From Deltaproteobacteria bacterium (GTDB lineage Bacteria > Myxococcota_A > Bradymonadia > REDH01): 64,000 nt of DNA. The stretch spans positions 1 through 64,000 of the forward strand of contig REDH01000016.1 in NCBI GenBank assembly GCA_007693585.1, given 5' to 3'. The notes under the pieces are model-generated. The model was not told the origin of the DNA. It made no database searches and saw only the letters and a program-made list of their open reading frames with translations. Positions within the stretch are counted from its first letter, which is position 1. Each line of letters opens with the position of its first letter. A program made the position numbers and the translations under genes. Shown piece after piece: positions 35,369 to 43,254 of this stretch.

Positions 35369-38300
35369 TGGCCGAGACCCCCCCCATCGAGCGGGACGAC
35401 CAGGCCACCGAAGCCCCCCCCCGCACCTGGTCCGCAGGACGCATCCTCCGAGGCGCTCTGTGGACCGTCCTCGCCGCCTCCGTCCTGCTGGTCGTGACCC
35501 TCGTCCTCCTCACCCAGACGCAGCCGGGCCGAAACCTCCTCCTCACCCAGGCCCTCCGGATCGCCAACCAGGCCGGGCTCGAGGGCACCCTCCACGCCGA
35601 GCGCCTGCGCGGACCCCTCCTGCGACACGCCGCACTCGATGGCGTCTCCCTCCGCGACCACGACGGACGAACCCTCCTGCATCTCGGCTCCGTCGACGTC
35701 CGGTACCGGCTGCGCCCCCTGCTCGACGGCCGCATTCACCTCGTCGACGTCGCCCTCGACGACCTGCTCGTCGACCTCCGCATCCTCGATGACGGCTCCC
35801 TCGACATCCTCGGCATCCTCCCCCCCTCCGACGAATCCACCGAGTCCGACCCGCTCGACCTCGTGATCGACAACCTCTCCCTGCGACAGGGCCGCGTCGT
35901 GCTGCGCGATGCCCGCAACGACGACGCGCGCCTCGTCGACCTCCGGGACCTCGACGTCGACCTCCGTCTGCGCATGACGCCCGATGGCGCCATCGGCATC
36001 GCCCTCCCGCAGCTCGACGCCGGCCTCCTCGTGCCCGGCGTGCTCCCGGAGCCGCTGGCCGTCGGATTGCAACACCTCGACCTCTTCCTGCAGGACGACG
36101 AACTCACCCTCCGCCTCCACACCCTCCGCGCTGGCCGCACCGCCCTCGACAGCCTGACGGCCGCCGTCGCCCTCGACCCCACCGGCGAGCACCCCTTCGC
36201 TCACCTGAACGTCGATCTGCCCACCCTCGTGCTCGACCCCGCCGAACTCAACACGCTCCTCGAAGCCGAGGTCCTCCGGCAGCCCGTCGCCATCTCCGCC
36301 ACCCTCGGCGGGCCCGTCGACAGTCTCCACCTCGCCCTGCAGGCCGCCGTGGACGACGAACCCCCCGTGCGCGCGGACGTCACCCTCGACCTGCGCAACC
36401 TCACCACCCCGGGATGGCGCGCCCGACTGGCCATCGAGCGCCTCGTCCCCGCCCGGTGGGTCGACCTCGAGGCCCTCGGTGCACCACCGCTCGACGCGGA
36501 CCTCAGCGCGGCGATCCGAATCGAGGGACGGGGCATCTCGCCCGACGAACTCGTCGTCGGCGGCATCGCCGAGATCGGCCCCTCGCGGGTGGGAGAGTGG
36601 GGGCTCCGAAGCGGCTTCCTGTCCTTCGCCTGGGAGGAGGAGACCCTCACCCTGCGGCGCCTCGACATCGACGCCCTCGACGCCCGTCTCCAGGCCGACG
36701 GTACCGCCGGCCTCGATGGCAGCCTCGATCTGCGCACCCGCCTCACCATCAGCGAGCTCGCCGCTCCGCTCTCCGCACTGCCCCCCGAGCTGGACCTCCC
36801 CTCCGTGCGCGGCGCCCTCGACCTCACCCTCGACGCCCGCGGCTCCGTGCCGGTCGATGTGCTCCAGACCCCCCCGGACGAAGTCGACGACCCCGTGGCA
36901 TTCGCCCTCGAGGCCCTCTCCAGTCTCCGCTTCCAGGCCGCCCTCACCCTCCGCAACCTGCGCATGGATGACATGCAGATCGCCCGCGCGGAGCTGCGCG
37001 CCAGCGGACGCCCCTCCACCCACCCCGAACTCACCGCCGAACTCTCCGTCCGGCAGGCCAGGATGGACGGCTTCCTGCTCGACCGGCTCGATGCCGACTG
37101 GAACAGCCGCGGTTTCGACGGCCGCCTCCGCGTCGATGGAGTCGCCCAGGGCGACGAGCTGCGCTTCGGCCTCACCACCGGCGCCGCGTGGGACGAAGGC
37201 CGCCTCTCCGGCAGCATCACCCGGCTCGAAGCCGCCATGCCCGACATCCAGGCCCGGCTCGAGAGCACGGCACCATGGCGGGTCCGCCTCTCCGACGAGT
37301 TCGCCCCCCTCGATGCCCGCATCGACATCCCGCGGCTGACGGCGCTCGGAGCCGAACTCTCCCTGTCCGGTCAATGGGACATCCGCGGGCGCATCGCCCT
37401 CGACGCCGTGGTCGAAGGACTCCGGCTGGAACGCCTCGGCGACCTCGTCGACGGGGTTCCGCCCGACTTGCGAGGCGTGGTGGGTGCGTCCCTGAGCGCC
37501 GGTGGCACGCTGCGGACGCCTACCCTCGATGCCCGGGTCACCGCCGAGGAGGTCGGCATCGCCGAGCTGGACGACCTGCGCGTCGAGGCGCGGCTCGACG
37601 TGTCCACAGGCCTCGCGAAATTCGGACTGGAGCTCTACCGGGCAGGCGACCGGCTCTCGCTGGTCAACGGGTTCGTTCCGCTCCTGCTCGACCTCGAGCG
37701 GGGCATCGTCGACGTGCCGTCCCGAGAGGTGCTCAGCGTGCGGGCGGAGTCGGATGACGTGGACCTCGGCGCGCTCGCGACCCTCATCCCCGATCTGGAG
37801 CCGCTCGCCATCGCCGGCCGGCTCGAGGGCTGGTTCAACCTCGAGGGCACCCTGCGCGACCCGCGGGGCCGGGGGCGGATGGCCGTGCGCGACCTGGGCG
37901 TGACCGTACCCCTGGACGAGGCGGGGGGGGTCACCTGGCGGATCGAGCCGATGAGCGTCCTGCTCGAGGGCGTCTACGGCGAGGGCGAGGACCGCGGCCT
38001 CACCGGGTCGCTGCGCGTCGACTGGCCCGAGGACGGGGAAGCGTCGGATGCGCCGCTGCTGGGCGCGTCGGTGAAGCTCGACGCCGACGTCCGGGACATC
38101 GTCGAGGACCCGGACATGCTGGAAGAGTGGATCCGGACGCTCCGGGGGCAGGTGCTGGTCGAGATGGCGGACACGTCCCTGACCCGGCTGCCGCCGGAGC
38201 TGCTCGACGGCCTGGGGCTGCGCGGCGGGGTCGTCGGTGGGGAGTTGGGCTGGCGGGGGCCGCTGGCCGCGGGAGAGCTGACTGCGGCAGTGCGCGCGCG

Positions 38301-40233
38301 CGAGGTCGACATCGAGGGACTGCCCCTGCTGCACGGCGCGTTCGAGGCCCGGATCGCGGACAATACGCGGATCGAGGGCCGCGCTGGCTATGCGGACCGC
38401 GACGTGCTGGAGCTGGAGCTGTCGCTCGAGGACAGCTACGCATCCCTGCTGGGGGGCACCCTCCGGACGGATGGCGAGGTGCGCGGCCGGCTCCTGGTGC
38501 AGGATGTTCGCCTGGCGCACCTGGTGGACGGCGTGACGTCGCACGGCGGGGAGCCCGGCACGCTGCAGGGCTACCTCGACGTGTTCGGGACGGTCGATGA
38601 CCCGCGGATGTTCGGGCGGCTGGCCCTGCGGGAGCTGCTTCTGTTCGACGAGCGGGAGTCCATGCTGGGGGTCGAGGTCCGGTTCGAGGACCAGGTCCTC
38701 TCGAGTCATGTGGTGATGTGCGATGGATCGCAGGACGCCGTGGAGGTCACGGCGAGTCTGGGGCTCCCGCTGTCGGTCCGGGCGCTGCTGGAAGGGGAGC
38801 CGCTGCCGGGGATCGAATCGTGGCCGGTCGAAGTGGCGCTGACCATGAACGACACCGACATGGTGGCCCTGTTCCCGCGGGTGCTCGTGGCCAGCTGGAT
38901 CGACGAGGCGGCGGGCCGAGTGAGCGCCGACGTCCGTGTGGGAGGGGTGATCGGGGACCCGAGGATCGACGGGTCGATGTCGCTTCGCGACGTGTCGCTC
39001 GGCATCATCCCGCTCGCGCGCACGCTCGACGAAGTGCGGCTCGACCTGGCGTTCGACAACGAACGCGTCCGGCTGAGCGACCTCCTGGTGCGCGACGGGA
39101 GTGGACGGCTCACCGGACAGGCCACCGTGCTGCTCGAGGACTGGTTCCCGACGACGATGGCGCTCGAGCTGGAGTCGCGGGACTTCCTGCTGGCCGATCC
39201 GTCCGGGGCGGGTGTGTTCTACACCGGCTCCGTGCGGGTGAACGGGAACACCGAGGCGGAGGTGCTCGCCCTCGACGTCGTGCTGGAAAACAGCGTGGTG
39301 GAAGTTCCCGATGATGCCACCCAGCAGCCCACGCTCGGGCCCACGCAGCTCGGCGCACCCATATTCTTCATCGGCGAGGATGTGGATGCATCGCAGGTGG
39401 GGCAGCGTGACCCCAGGCGCCTCGGCGAGGAGGACGAGCTCGCGATGGCCGACCTGAACGTGGACGTGAGGGTGCGGACGCGGGGGCGAAACGAGCTGCG
39501 ACACAGCCTGGCCACGATCCAGTTCGCGGTGGACCTGGGCCTCGAGCTGCGGGGCAACGACATCACGACGTCGGGTGCCGTGACCCTGCCGAGTGGCGAG
39601 ATTCGCGTGGCCGGACGCCGGCTGGACATCGAGCGAGGTCGGATCGCGTTCCAGGGGACGGGGGACGAGGCGTTCGACCCGTCGCTCGACATTCGCGCCG
39701 TGCACGTGCTGTCGTCCGGGGTGGCGGCGAACCTCGAGGCGCCCAGCGGCGAGCGGGCGACGATCACCGTGGTGGTCAGCGGCGTGGCCTCGGACCCGAC
39801 CATCGCGCTGCAGTCCGATCCGGCGATGTCGGAGGAGGACATCATCTTCGTGCTCCTCACGGGCCGGCCGCGCATGGAAGGAGACGGGGAGGCCGACGCC
39901 CAGTCGCAGGTGCTCGCGACCGCGGGCAGCCTCGCCCTCGGCCTCCTGAGCGACCGGATCTCGGGGGACATCCCGATCGATACTTTGCGGATCGAGGGCG
40001 ACGCGCAGGAGGGGCAGGCCATCTCGCGGGTGGAGGGCGGCAAGTACCTCAGCGAGAACGTGTACCTCTCCGGAACGTACATCCCCGGAGCGCGCGAGGA
40101 CGAGAACGACTTCGAGATCGGGCTCGAGTGGATCATCGTGCGGTTCGGCAACGGATCGATCCGCATCCACCTGCGTGGCGGCAACGCGCAGAAGGGAAGC
40201 ACCGAGGTCCTCTACAACTTCGTGGTGCCCTGA
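35368..40233 (+). CDS. tamB: TamB-family envelope protein
   Basis: ATG 35368 overlaps the TGA of the TamA-like gene. The 1,621-residue protein has one N-terminal membrane helix (TVLAASVLLVVTLVLL), then more than 1,400 residues of beta-strand repeats (AsmA-like lipid-groove type, with many L-D-L alternations) and the C-terminal TamB domain (DUF490; DLNVDVRVRT, GEIRVAGRRLDIERGRIAFQGTG, and a barrel-like end with Val-Pro). TamB spans the periplasm, anchored in the inner membrane and docked on TamA, and is implicated in lipid and protein traffic to the outer membrane. Bases around its stop are duplicated 101 bp downstream. Confidence 0.94.
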   Translation: MAETPPIERDDQATEAPPRTWSAGRILRGALWTVLAASVLLVVTLVLLTQTQPGRNLLLTQALRIANQAGLEGTLHAERLRGPLLRHAALDGVSLRDHDGRTLLHLGSVDVRYRLRPLLDGRIHLVDVALDDLLVDLRILDDGSLDILGILPPSDESTESDPLDLVIDNLSLRQGRVVLRDARNDDARLVDLRDLDVDLRLRMTPDGAIGIALPQLDAGLLVPGVLPEPLAVGLQHLDLFLQDDELTLRLHTLRAGRTALDSLTAAVALDPTGEHPFAHLNVDLPTLVLDPAELNTLLEAEVLRQPVAISATLGGPVDSLHLALQAAVDDEPPVRADVTLDLRNLTTPGWRARLAIERLVPARWVDLEALGAPPLDADLSAAIRIEGRGISPDELVVGGIAEIGPSRVGEWGLRSGFLSFAWEEETLTLRRLDIDALDARLQADGTAGLDGSLDLRTRLTISELAAPLSALPPELDLPSVRGALDLTLDARGSVPVDVLQTPPDEVDDPVAFALEALSSLRFQAALTLRNLRMDDMQIARAELRASGRPSTHPELTAELSVRQARMDGFLLDRLDADWNSRGFDGRLRVDGVAQGDELRFGLTTGAAWDEGRLSGSITRLEAAMPDIQARLESTAPWRVRLSDEFAPLDARIDIPRLTALGAELSLSGQWDIRGRIALDAVVEGLRLERLGDLVDGVPPDLRGVVGASLSAGGTLRTPTLDARVTAEEVGIAELDDLRVEARLDVSTGLAKFGLELYRAGDRLSLVNGFVPLLLDLERGIVDVPSREVLSVRAESDDVDLGALATLIPDLEPLAIAGRLEGWFNLEGTLRDPRGRGRMAVRDLGVTVPLDEAGGVTWRIEPMSVLLEGVYGEGEDRGLTGSLRVDWPEDGEASDAPLLGASVKLDADVRDIVEDPDMLEEWIRTLRGQVLVEMADTSLTRLPPELLDGLGLRGGVVGGELGWRGPLAAGELTAAVRAREVDIEGLPLLHGAFEARIADNTRIEGRAGYADRDVLELELSLEDSYASLLGGTLRTDGEVRGRLLVQDVRLAHLVDGVTSHGGEPGTLQGYLDVFGTVDDPRMFGRLALRELLLFDERESMLGVEVRFEDQVLSSHVVMCDGSQDAVEVTASLGLPLSVRALLEGEPLPGIESWPVEVALTMNDTDMVALFPRVLVASWIDEAAGRVSADVRVGGVIGDPRIDGSMSLRDVSLGIIPLARTLDEVRLDLAFDNERVRLSDLLVRDGSGRLTGQATVLLEDWFPTTMALELESRDFLLADPSGAGVFYTGSVRVNGNTEAEVLALDVVLENSVVEVPDDATQQPTLGPTQLGAPIFFIGEDVDASQVGQRDPRRLGEEDELAMADLNVDVRVRTRGRNELRHSLATIQFAVDLGLELRGNDITTSGAVTLPSGEIRVAGRRLDIERGRIAFQGTGDEAFDPSLDIRAVHVLSSGVAANLEAPSGERATITVVVSGVASDPTIALQSDPAMSEEDIIFVLLTGRPRMEGDGEADAQSQVLATAGSLALGLLSDRISGDIPIDTLRIEGDAQEGQAISRVEGGKYLSENVYLSGTYIPGAREDENDFEIGLEWIIVRFGNGSIRIHLRGGNAQKGSTEVLYNFVVP

Positions 40234-40257
40234 CGTCGGGTCGCGTCGCCGCGGTGC
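40220..40257 (+). repeat. 38-bp direct repeat across the tamB stop (copy 1)
   Basis: The 38 bases from TCGTGGTGCCCTGACGTCGG onward are repeated exactly at 40321-40358. Copy 1 holds the last codons (V-V-P), the TGA at 40231-40233 and the following 24 bases. Between the copies are 63 bases with no gene. Confidence 0.9.
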
Positions 40258-40320
40258 GCCGGAACCGGAGAAGCGCAGCGCCGCCCGTGATGATGGAGCG
40301 TGCCACGGTGCTCGAGCCCC

Positions 40321-40358
40321 TCGTGGTGCCCTGACGTCGGGTCGCGTCGCCGCGGTGC
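40321..40358 (+). repeat. 38-bp direct repeat downstream of tamB (copy 2)
   Basis: Identical to 40220-40257 at an offset of 101 bases, so the copied V-V-P-stop is not in the tamB frame. It lies between tamB and the convergent phosphatase gene. Confidence 0.9.
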
Positions 40359-40374
40359 TCCGACCCGGGGAGGC

Positions 40375-40860
40375 TCAGAGCCGTCGGCCGTGGTGGAGCA
40401 TGTGGGTGATGAGATGGGGCATGGCGCGGTCCAGGATGTCCCACACTTCCTGGAAGCCGTCGGTGCCCCCGCCGTACGGATCGGGGACGTCGAAGGTGTC
40501 GGAGCCGGGGTCGAAGCTGCGCACGAGGAGGAGCCGCTGCAGCTCGAGGGTGCCGAACTGCTCGATCTTCCCGGCGTTGCTGCGGTCCATGGCGACGAGG
40601 AAGTCGAACTGGTCGACGTCCTCCTGCTCGAGGGCACGGGCGCGCTGGTGGGAGATGTCGATGCCGTGGCGCCGCGCCACCTCGATGCTCCCGGGGTCGG
40701 GGGGCTCACCCGCGTGCCAGCGCGAGGTGCCCGCGCTGTCGACCTCGAACTCCGCGCGAAGGCCCATCCGGTCGAGGTGTTCGAGACAGATGCCCTCGGC
40801 GAGCGGAGATCGGCAGATGTTGCCCAGACAGACAAAGACCACTCGGATGGCCGGCTTCAT
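40375..40860 (-). CDS. Low-molecular-weight protein tyrosine phosphatase
   Basis: I choose ATG 40860 (MKPAIRVVFVCLGNICRSPLAEG). The 161-residue protein has the phosphate loop CLGNICRS with nucleophile Cys11 and Arg17, near the N-terminus as usual, and the general-acid Asp in VPDPYGGG. Length and layout are standard. Enzymes of this family dephosphorylate phosphotyrosine or phosphoarginine, and some act with capsule kinases; nothing here tells the substrate. It is divergent from the DUF6918-like gene across a 95-base gap. Confidence 0.94.
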   Translation of the reverse strand: MKPAIRVVFVCLGNICRSPLAEGICLEHLDRMGLRAEFEVDSAGTSRWHAGEPPDPGSIEVARRHGIDISHQRARALEQEDVDQFDFLVAMDRSNAGKIEQFGTLELQRLLLVRSFDPGSDTFDVPDPYGGGTDGFQEVWDILDRAMPHLITHMLHHGRRL

Positions 40861-40955
40861 GGTTGACGTCCTTGTCGGTGTTGCGGACAACGGCGCGCAC
40901 GGCAGGGACTGCCTGCGTCCGTGATCCAGTTCCCGCAGCGGGGGGAGGAAGAACA

Positions 40956-41405
40956 ATGAAATCGCTCGTCGAGGTCATCCAGGACCCTGTGGTTCGGCCG
41001 CGGGTCGTGGAGGATGCATGCAGGCTGATCGATGAAGAGGTGGACCGCAAGGGGGGTGTGGGCGGTTTCGCGCTGAAGCAGGGGTACAAGCTTGTGCGAA
41101 AGCTCAAGGGAGGGCGCATGATCCCCGATGCGGTGAATCACCTGCTGGACGAATTCGCGGGTGCGATCGAACCCTTGCACGCGGAGCACCGCGAGGCCGG
41201 GGGGCAGGGTTTCGACGCGTTCCTCCGGCAGCACGAGGATCGGGCGGCGAACGCACTTCTTGCGATCACCGACCGGCGTGCGGAGCGCTCGGACAACCGG
41301 GTGCTCGTGGCGACCTACCGCAAGCTCCGGCCCTCGGCCATCGGCCATGTCCGCGAGGCGCTTCCGGGCGTCGGCCGGATGGTGGACCGGTACACCGCAG
41401 ACTGA
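40956..41405 (+). CDS. DUF6918-like protein
   Basis: ATG 40956 follows GGAGGA by about 8 bases. The 149-residue helical protein (MKSLVEVIQDPVVRPRVVEDACRLIDEEVDRKGGVGGFALKQGYKLVRKLKGG.. and ..ALLAITDRRAERSDNRVLVATYRKLRPSAIGHVREALP) resembles my memory of DUF6918, small proteins of unknown function best known from actinobacteria. I cannot run a search to confirm. It has no signal or membrane segment. Its 3' end is partly repeated just downstream, in the gene's own reading frame beyond the stop. Confidence 0.75.
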   Translation: MKSLVEVIQDPVVRPRVVEDACRLIDEEVDRKGGVGGFALKQGYKLVRKLKGGRMIPDAVNHLLDEFAGAIEPLHAEHREAGGQGFDAFLRQHEDRAANALLAITDRRAERSDNRVLVATYRKLRPSAIGHVREALPGVGRMVDRYTAD

Positions 41406-41483
41406 CCCTCGGCCGTCGGCCGGACGGTGGACCCGTGTACCGCAGACCGGCCCTCGGCCGTCGGCCATGTCCGCGAGGCGCTT
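41327..41483 (+). repeat. Mosaic duplication of the DUF6918-like gene's 3' end
   Basis: Bases 41327-41363 recur at 41447-41483 (37 bases, one mismatch; offset 120). Bases 41370-41402 recur at 41415-41447 (offset 45) with a few changes. In the copy the stop TGA at 41403-41405 is replaced by CGG. The copied segments stay in the gene's frame, so they read as a second C-terminus. Confidence 0.8.
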
Positions 41484-41492
41484 CTCGTGAGA

Positions 41493-42251
41493 TCAGGGCG
41501 CCGGCGGGGGCAGCTCGTCGAGGACCGCGATGGCCTCGGCGACGCGGGCGACGATGAGGCCGTCCGGTTCGAGGCCGGCGGCCCGGCGGTAGATGGCGGC
41601 ACGCCGTGCCGGCTCGCGGCGCTCGTCCTCGATCGTCGTCCACAGCACGCAGCCATGGCCGGAGCGGCGAAGCGCCCGCCGCAGGACCCGGTGCAACAGC
41701 AGGTGGTGGATCACGAGGTCGGTCGCCTCGCACTCGCGCAGGGTGCGCATGGGCCAGGTCTCGTAGGCGCGCTGTCGCACGTGCAGCGAGCCGGAGCCCA
41801 CGAGGAGGCCGGTGCGGCCGCGAAAGCCGAGGACCCGGAGAAGGCGCAGGACGGACGGGTCGAACGAGGTGATCAGCACGTTCTCGATCGCTCCGGTCCC
41901 GTGCAGCACCTCGATCACGGCGGAGGCGGCTTCCCGGGTCGTGGCCTTCAGCTCCACGTCGAGGGTGGCCCGGGCGGAGATGAAGCGGCACGCCTCCTCC
42001 AGGGTGGGGATGGGCTCGTCGTTGGCGAGCCGCAGGCCCCGGAGCTCGTCCAGGGTGTGGAACTCGACCTCGAGGTCACGGTCGGCCACCCGTCCCGTGG
42101 TGGAGTCATGGCAGACGAGGGGAACGTGGTCGGAGGTCACGTGGACGTCCAGCTCGATCCGAACGGCGCCCTGGGCGATGGAGAGGTCGAAGGCCTCGAG
42201 CGAGTTCTCGGGCGCATCGAAGCAGGCGCCGCGGTGGGCGATGATCTCCAT
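41493..42251 (-). CDS. Glycerophosphodiester phosphodiesterase
   Basis: I choose ATG 42251 (MEIIAHRGACFDAPENSLEAF). The 252-residue protein has the GDPD signature: HRG at 6-8, PENS, Glu-Leu-Asp in RIELDVHVTSD (metal ligands) and His in LVCHDSTTGR, then the IPTLEEA and TLDVELKA strands. It hydrolyses glycerophosphodiesters to glycerol-3-phosphate plus an alcohol. No signal peptide is seen, so it should be cytoplasmic. It is convergent with the DUF6918-like gene and its downstream repeats. Confidence 0.95.
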   Translation of the reverse strand: MEIIAHRGACFDAPENSLEAFDLSIAQGAVRIELDVHVTSDHVPLVCHDSTTGRVADRDLEVEFHTLDELRGLRLANDEPIPTLEEACRFISARATLDVELKATTREAASAVIEVLHGTGAIENVLITSFDPSVLRLLRVLGFRGRTGLLVGSGSLHVRQRAYETWPMRTLRECEATDLVIHHLLLHRVLRRALRRSGHGCVLWTTIEDERREPARRAAIYRRAAGLEPDGLIVARVAEAIAVLDELPPPAP

Positions 42252-42433
42252 GGTCTCGGGGCCTCGGGTGCGGAGAGGAGCAGGCCCCCGGGGAGTTGCG
42301 TGGCGGACTGCCCGTGAGCACCAGCGAGGTGACACATCGCGTGTCCGCGCGCAACGGCGTCGTCCGCCGCCGTCTGCCCGCAGCGGAGATGTTCCGCGAC
42401 GAACAAGGTGAACTACGGGGGTTCTGGCGTCCG

Positions 42434-43129
42434 ATGAGCGCTTCCGCATCAGGAGAGAAACGACCGGTGCTCGCCCTGCCGCCAGGGACGACCGGTGCCG
42501 AGACGGAAGTGCCGGGTTCCGCGGACGCCGGCGTTCGGGAGAGCGGTGCGTTGATGGAGCCGGCCGGGGAGGGCAGGGGTGCGGAGCCCACTCCCCCGGG
42601 GGGGAAGCCGGCGGTGGAGGCGGGAGAGGGCGAGGACGAAGCGTCCGGGTTCGCGCGGGTACATGGTTCGGCGGCCCGGAGGGGCGAGGAAGGCGGGGGG
42701 GCGCTCGCGCTGGGATCGGTCTTCGACCTGCCGGCGCGGACCGGGAGAGCCGGGCCCGAGGTGCACGTGCGAGGACGTGCGGCGCCGGGAGGAGATGGAG
42801 CGGTCACGGTCCATGTGCCCGGACGGGTGGAGGACGCGGACGGGCGCATCCACGGGGCTGACGCGCTGGATCTCGACGGCCCGGAACGGTGGACGGTGCA
42901 TCTGGATGCTCCGCTCGAGCGGCCGGTTCGACTGCGCCTTCGGCGGCGCGGGTTGCCAGGGCCGGGCGGAGACCGCGGGGACGTGATCCTGGATGTGGTG
43001 CCCGACGCGAGCATCGTGCCGGTGGTCGCGGGCGCGCGGACCCGCTGGCCGGTGCCGGTGAGCATCGCAGTCGCCGTGGCGCTGGCCGTACTGGTGCTGA
43101 TCGCCCGCGTGGCGGGCTGCCCCGGCTGA
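42434..43129 (+). CDS. Tail-anchored protein of unknown function
   Basis: The start is uncertain: ATG 42434 is the first after a stretch of less GC-rich, promoter-like DNA; GTG 42314 would add 40 residues. From 42434 the 231-residue protein is Gly/Ala/Glu-rich and disordered up to about 110, then a small beta-rich domain (VHVRGRAAPGGDGAVTVHVPGRVEDADGRIHGADALDL), then one C-terminal membrane helix (VSIAVAVALAVLVLIARVAGC). The layout recalls the protein at 21455, but no family is recognised. A hairpin (43140-43163) follows. Confidence 0.55.
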   Translation: MSASASGEKRPVLALPPGTTGAETEVPGSADAGVRESGALMEPAGEGRGAEPTPPGGKPAVEAGEGEDEASGFARVHGSAARRGEEGGGALALGSVFDLPARTGRAGPEVHVRGRAAPGGDGAVTVHVPGRVEDADGRIHGADALDLDGPERWTVHLDAPLERPVRLRLRRRGLPGPGGDRGDVILDVVPDASIVPVVAGARTRWPVPVSIAVAVALAVLVLIARVAGCPG

Positions 43130-43139
43130 GCGGCAGCGA

Positions 43140-43163
43140 CCCCCGAATGGACGCGTCCGGGGG
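43140..43163 (+). terminator. Hairpin after the tail-anchored gene
   Basis: CCCCCG (43140-43145) pairs with CGGGGG (43158-43163); the 12-base loop contains GGACGCGTCC, itself a palindrome, so the structure can extend. It is 11 bases after the stop, and there is no T-run. Confidence 0.45.
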
Positions 43164-43171
43164 GCGATGCT

Positions 43172-43234
43172 GCTCCGTCGTGGCGCCGGTTCAGGACGAT
43201 GACGCTGCCGATGTCGGGACGGCTGCCGCTCGCG
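43172..43234 (-). repeat. Duplicate of the adjacent lipoprotein gene's 3' end
   Basis: These 63 bases copy 43253-43315 (last 20 codons plus stop of the minus-strand lipoprotein gene) at an offset of 81, with 7 mismatches. Read on the minus strand the copy gives GSRPDIGSVIVLNRRHDG against GSRPDIDSVVLLNWRRD-stop; the stop codon TGA has become GGA. The copy stays in frame with the gene. Confidence 0.85.
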
Positions 43235-43254
43235 AAGTCCGCGCGCGCACCCGC

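Noticed and set aside
35341-40170. A 1,609-codon open frame antisense to tamB
   Set aside because: It mirrors the GC-rich codons of tamB; its translation is Val/Glu/Gly/Arg-biased low complexity without motifs, whereas the plus strand encodes a recognisable TamB.
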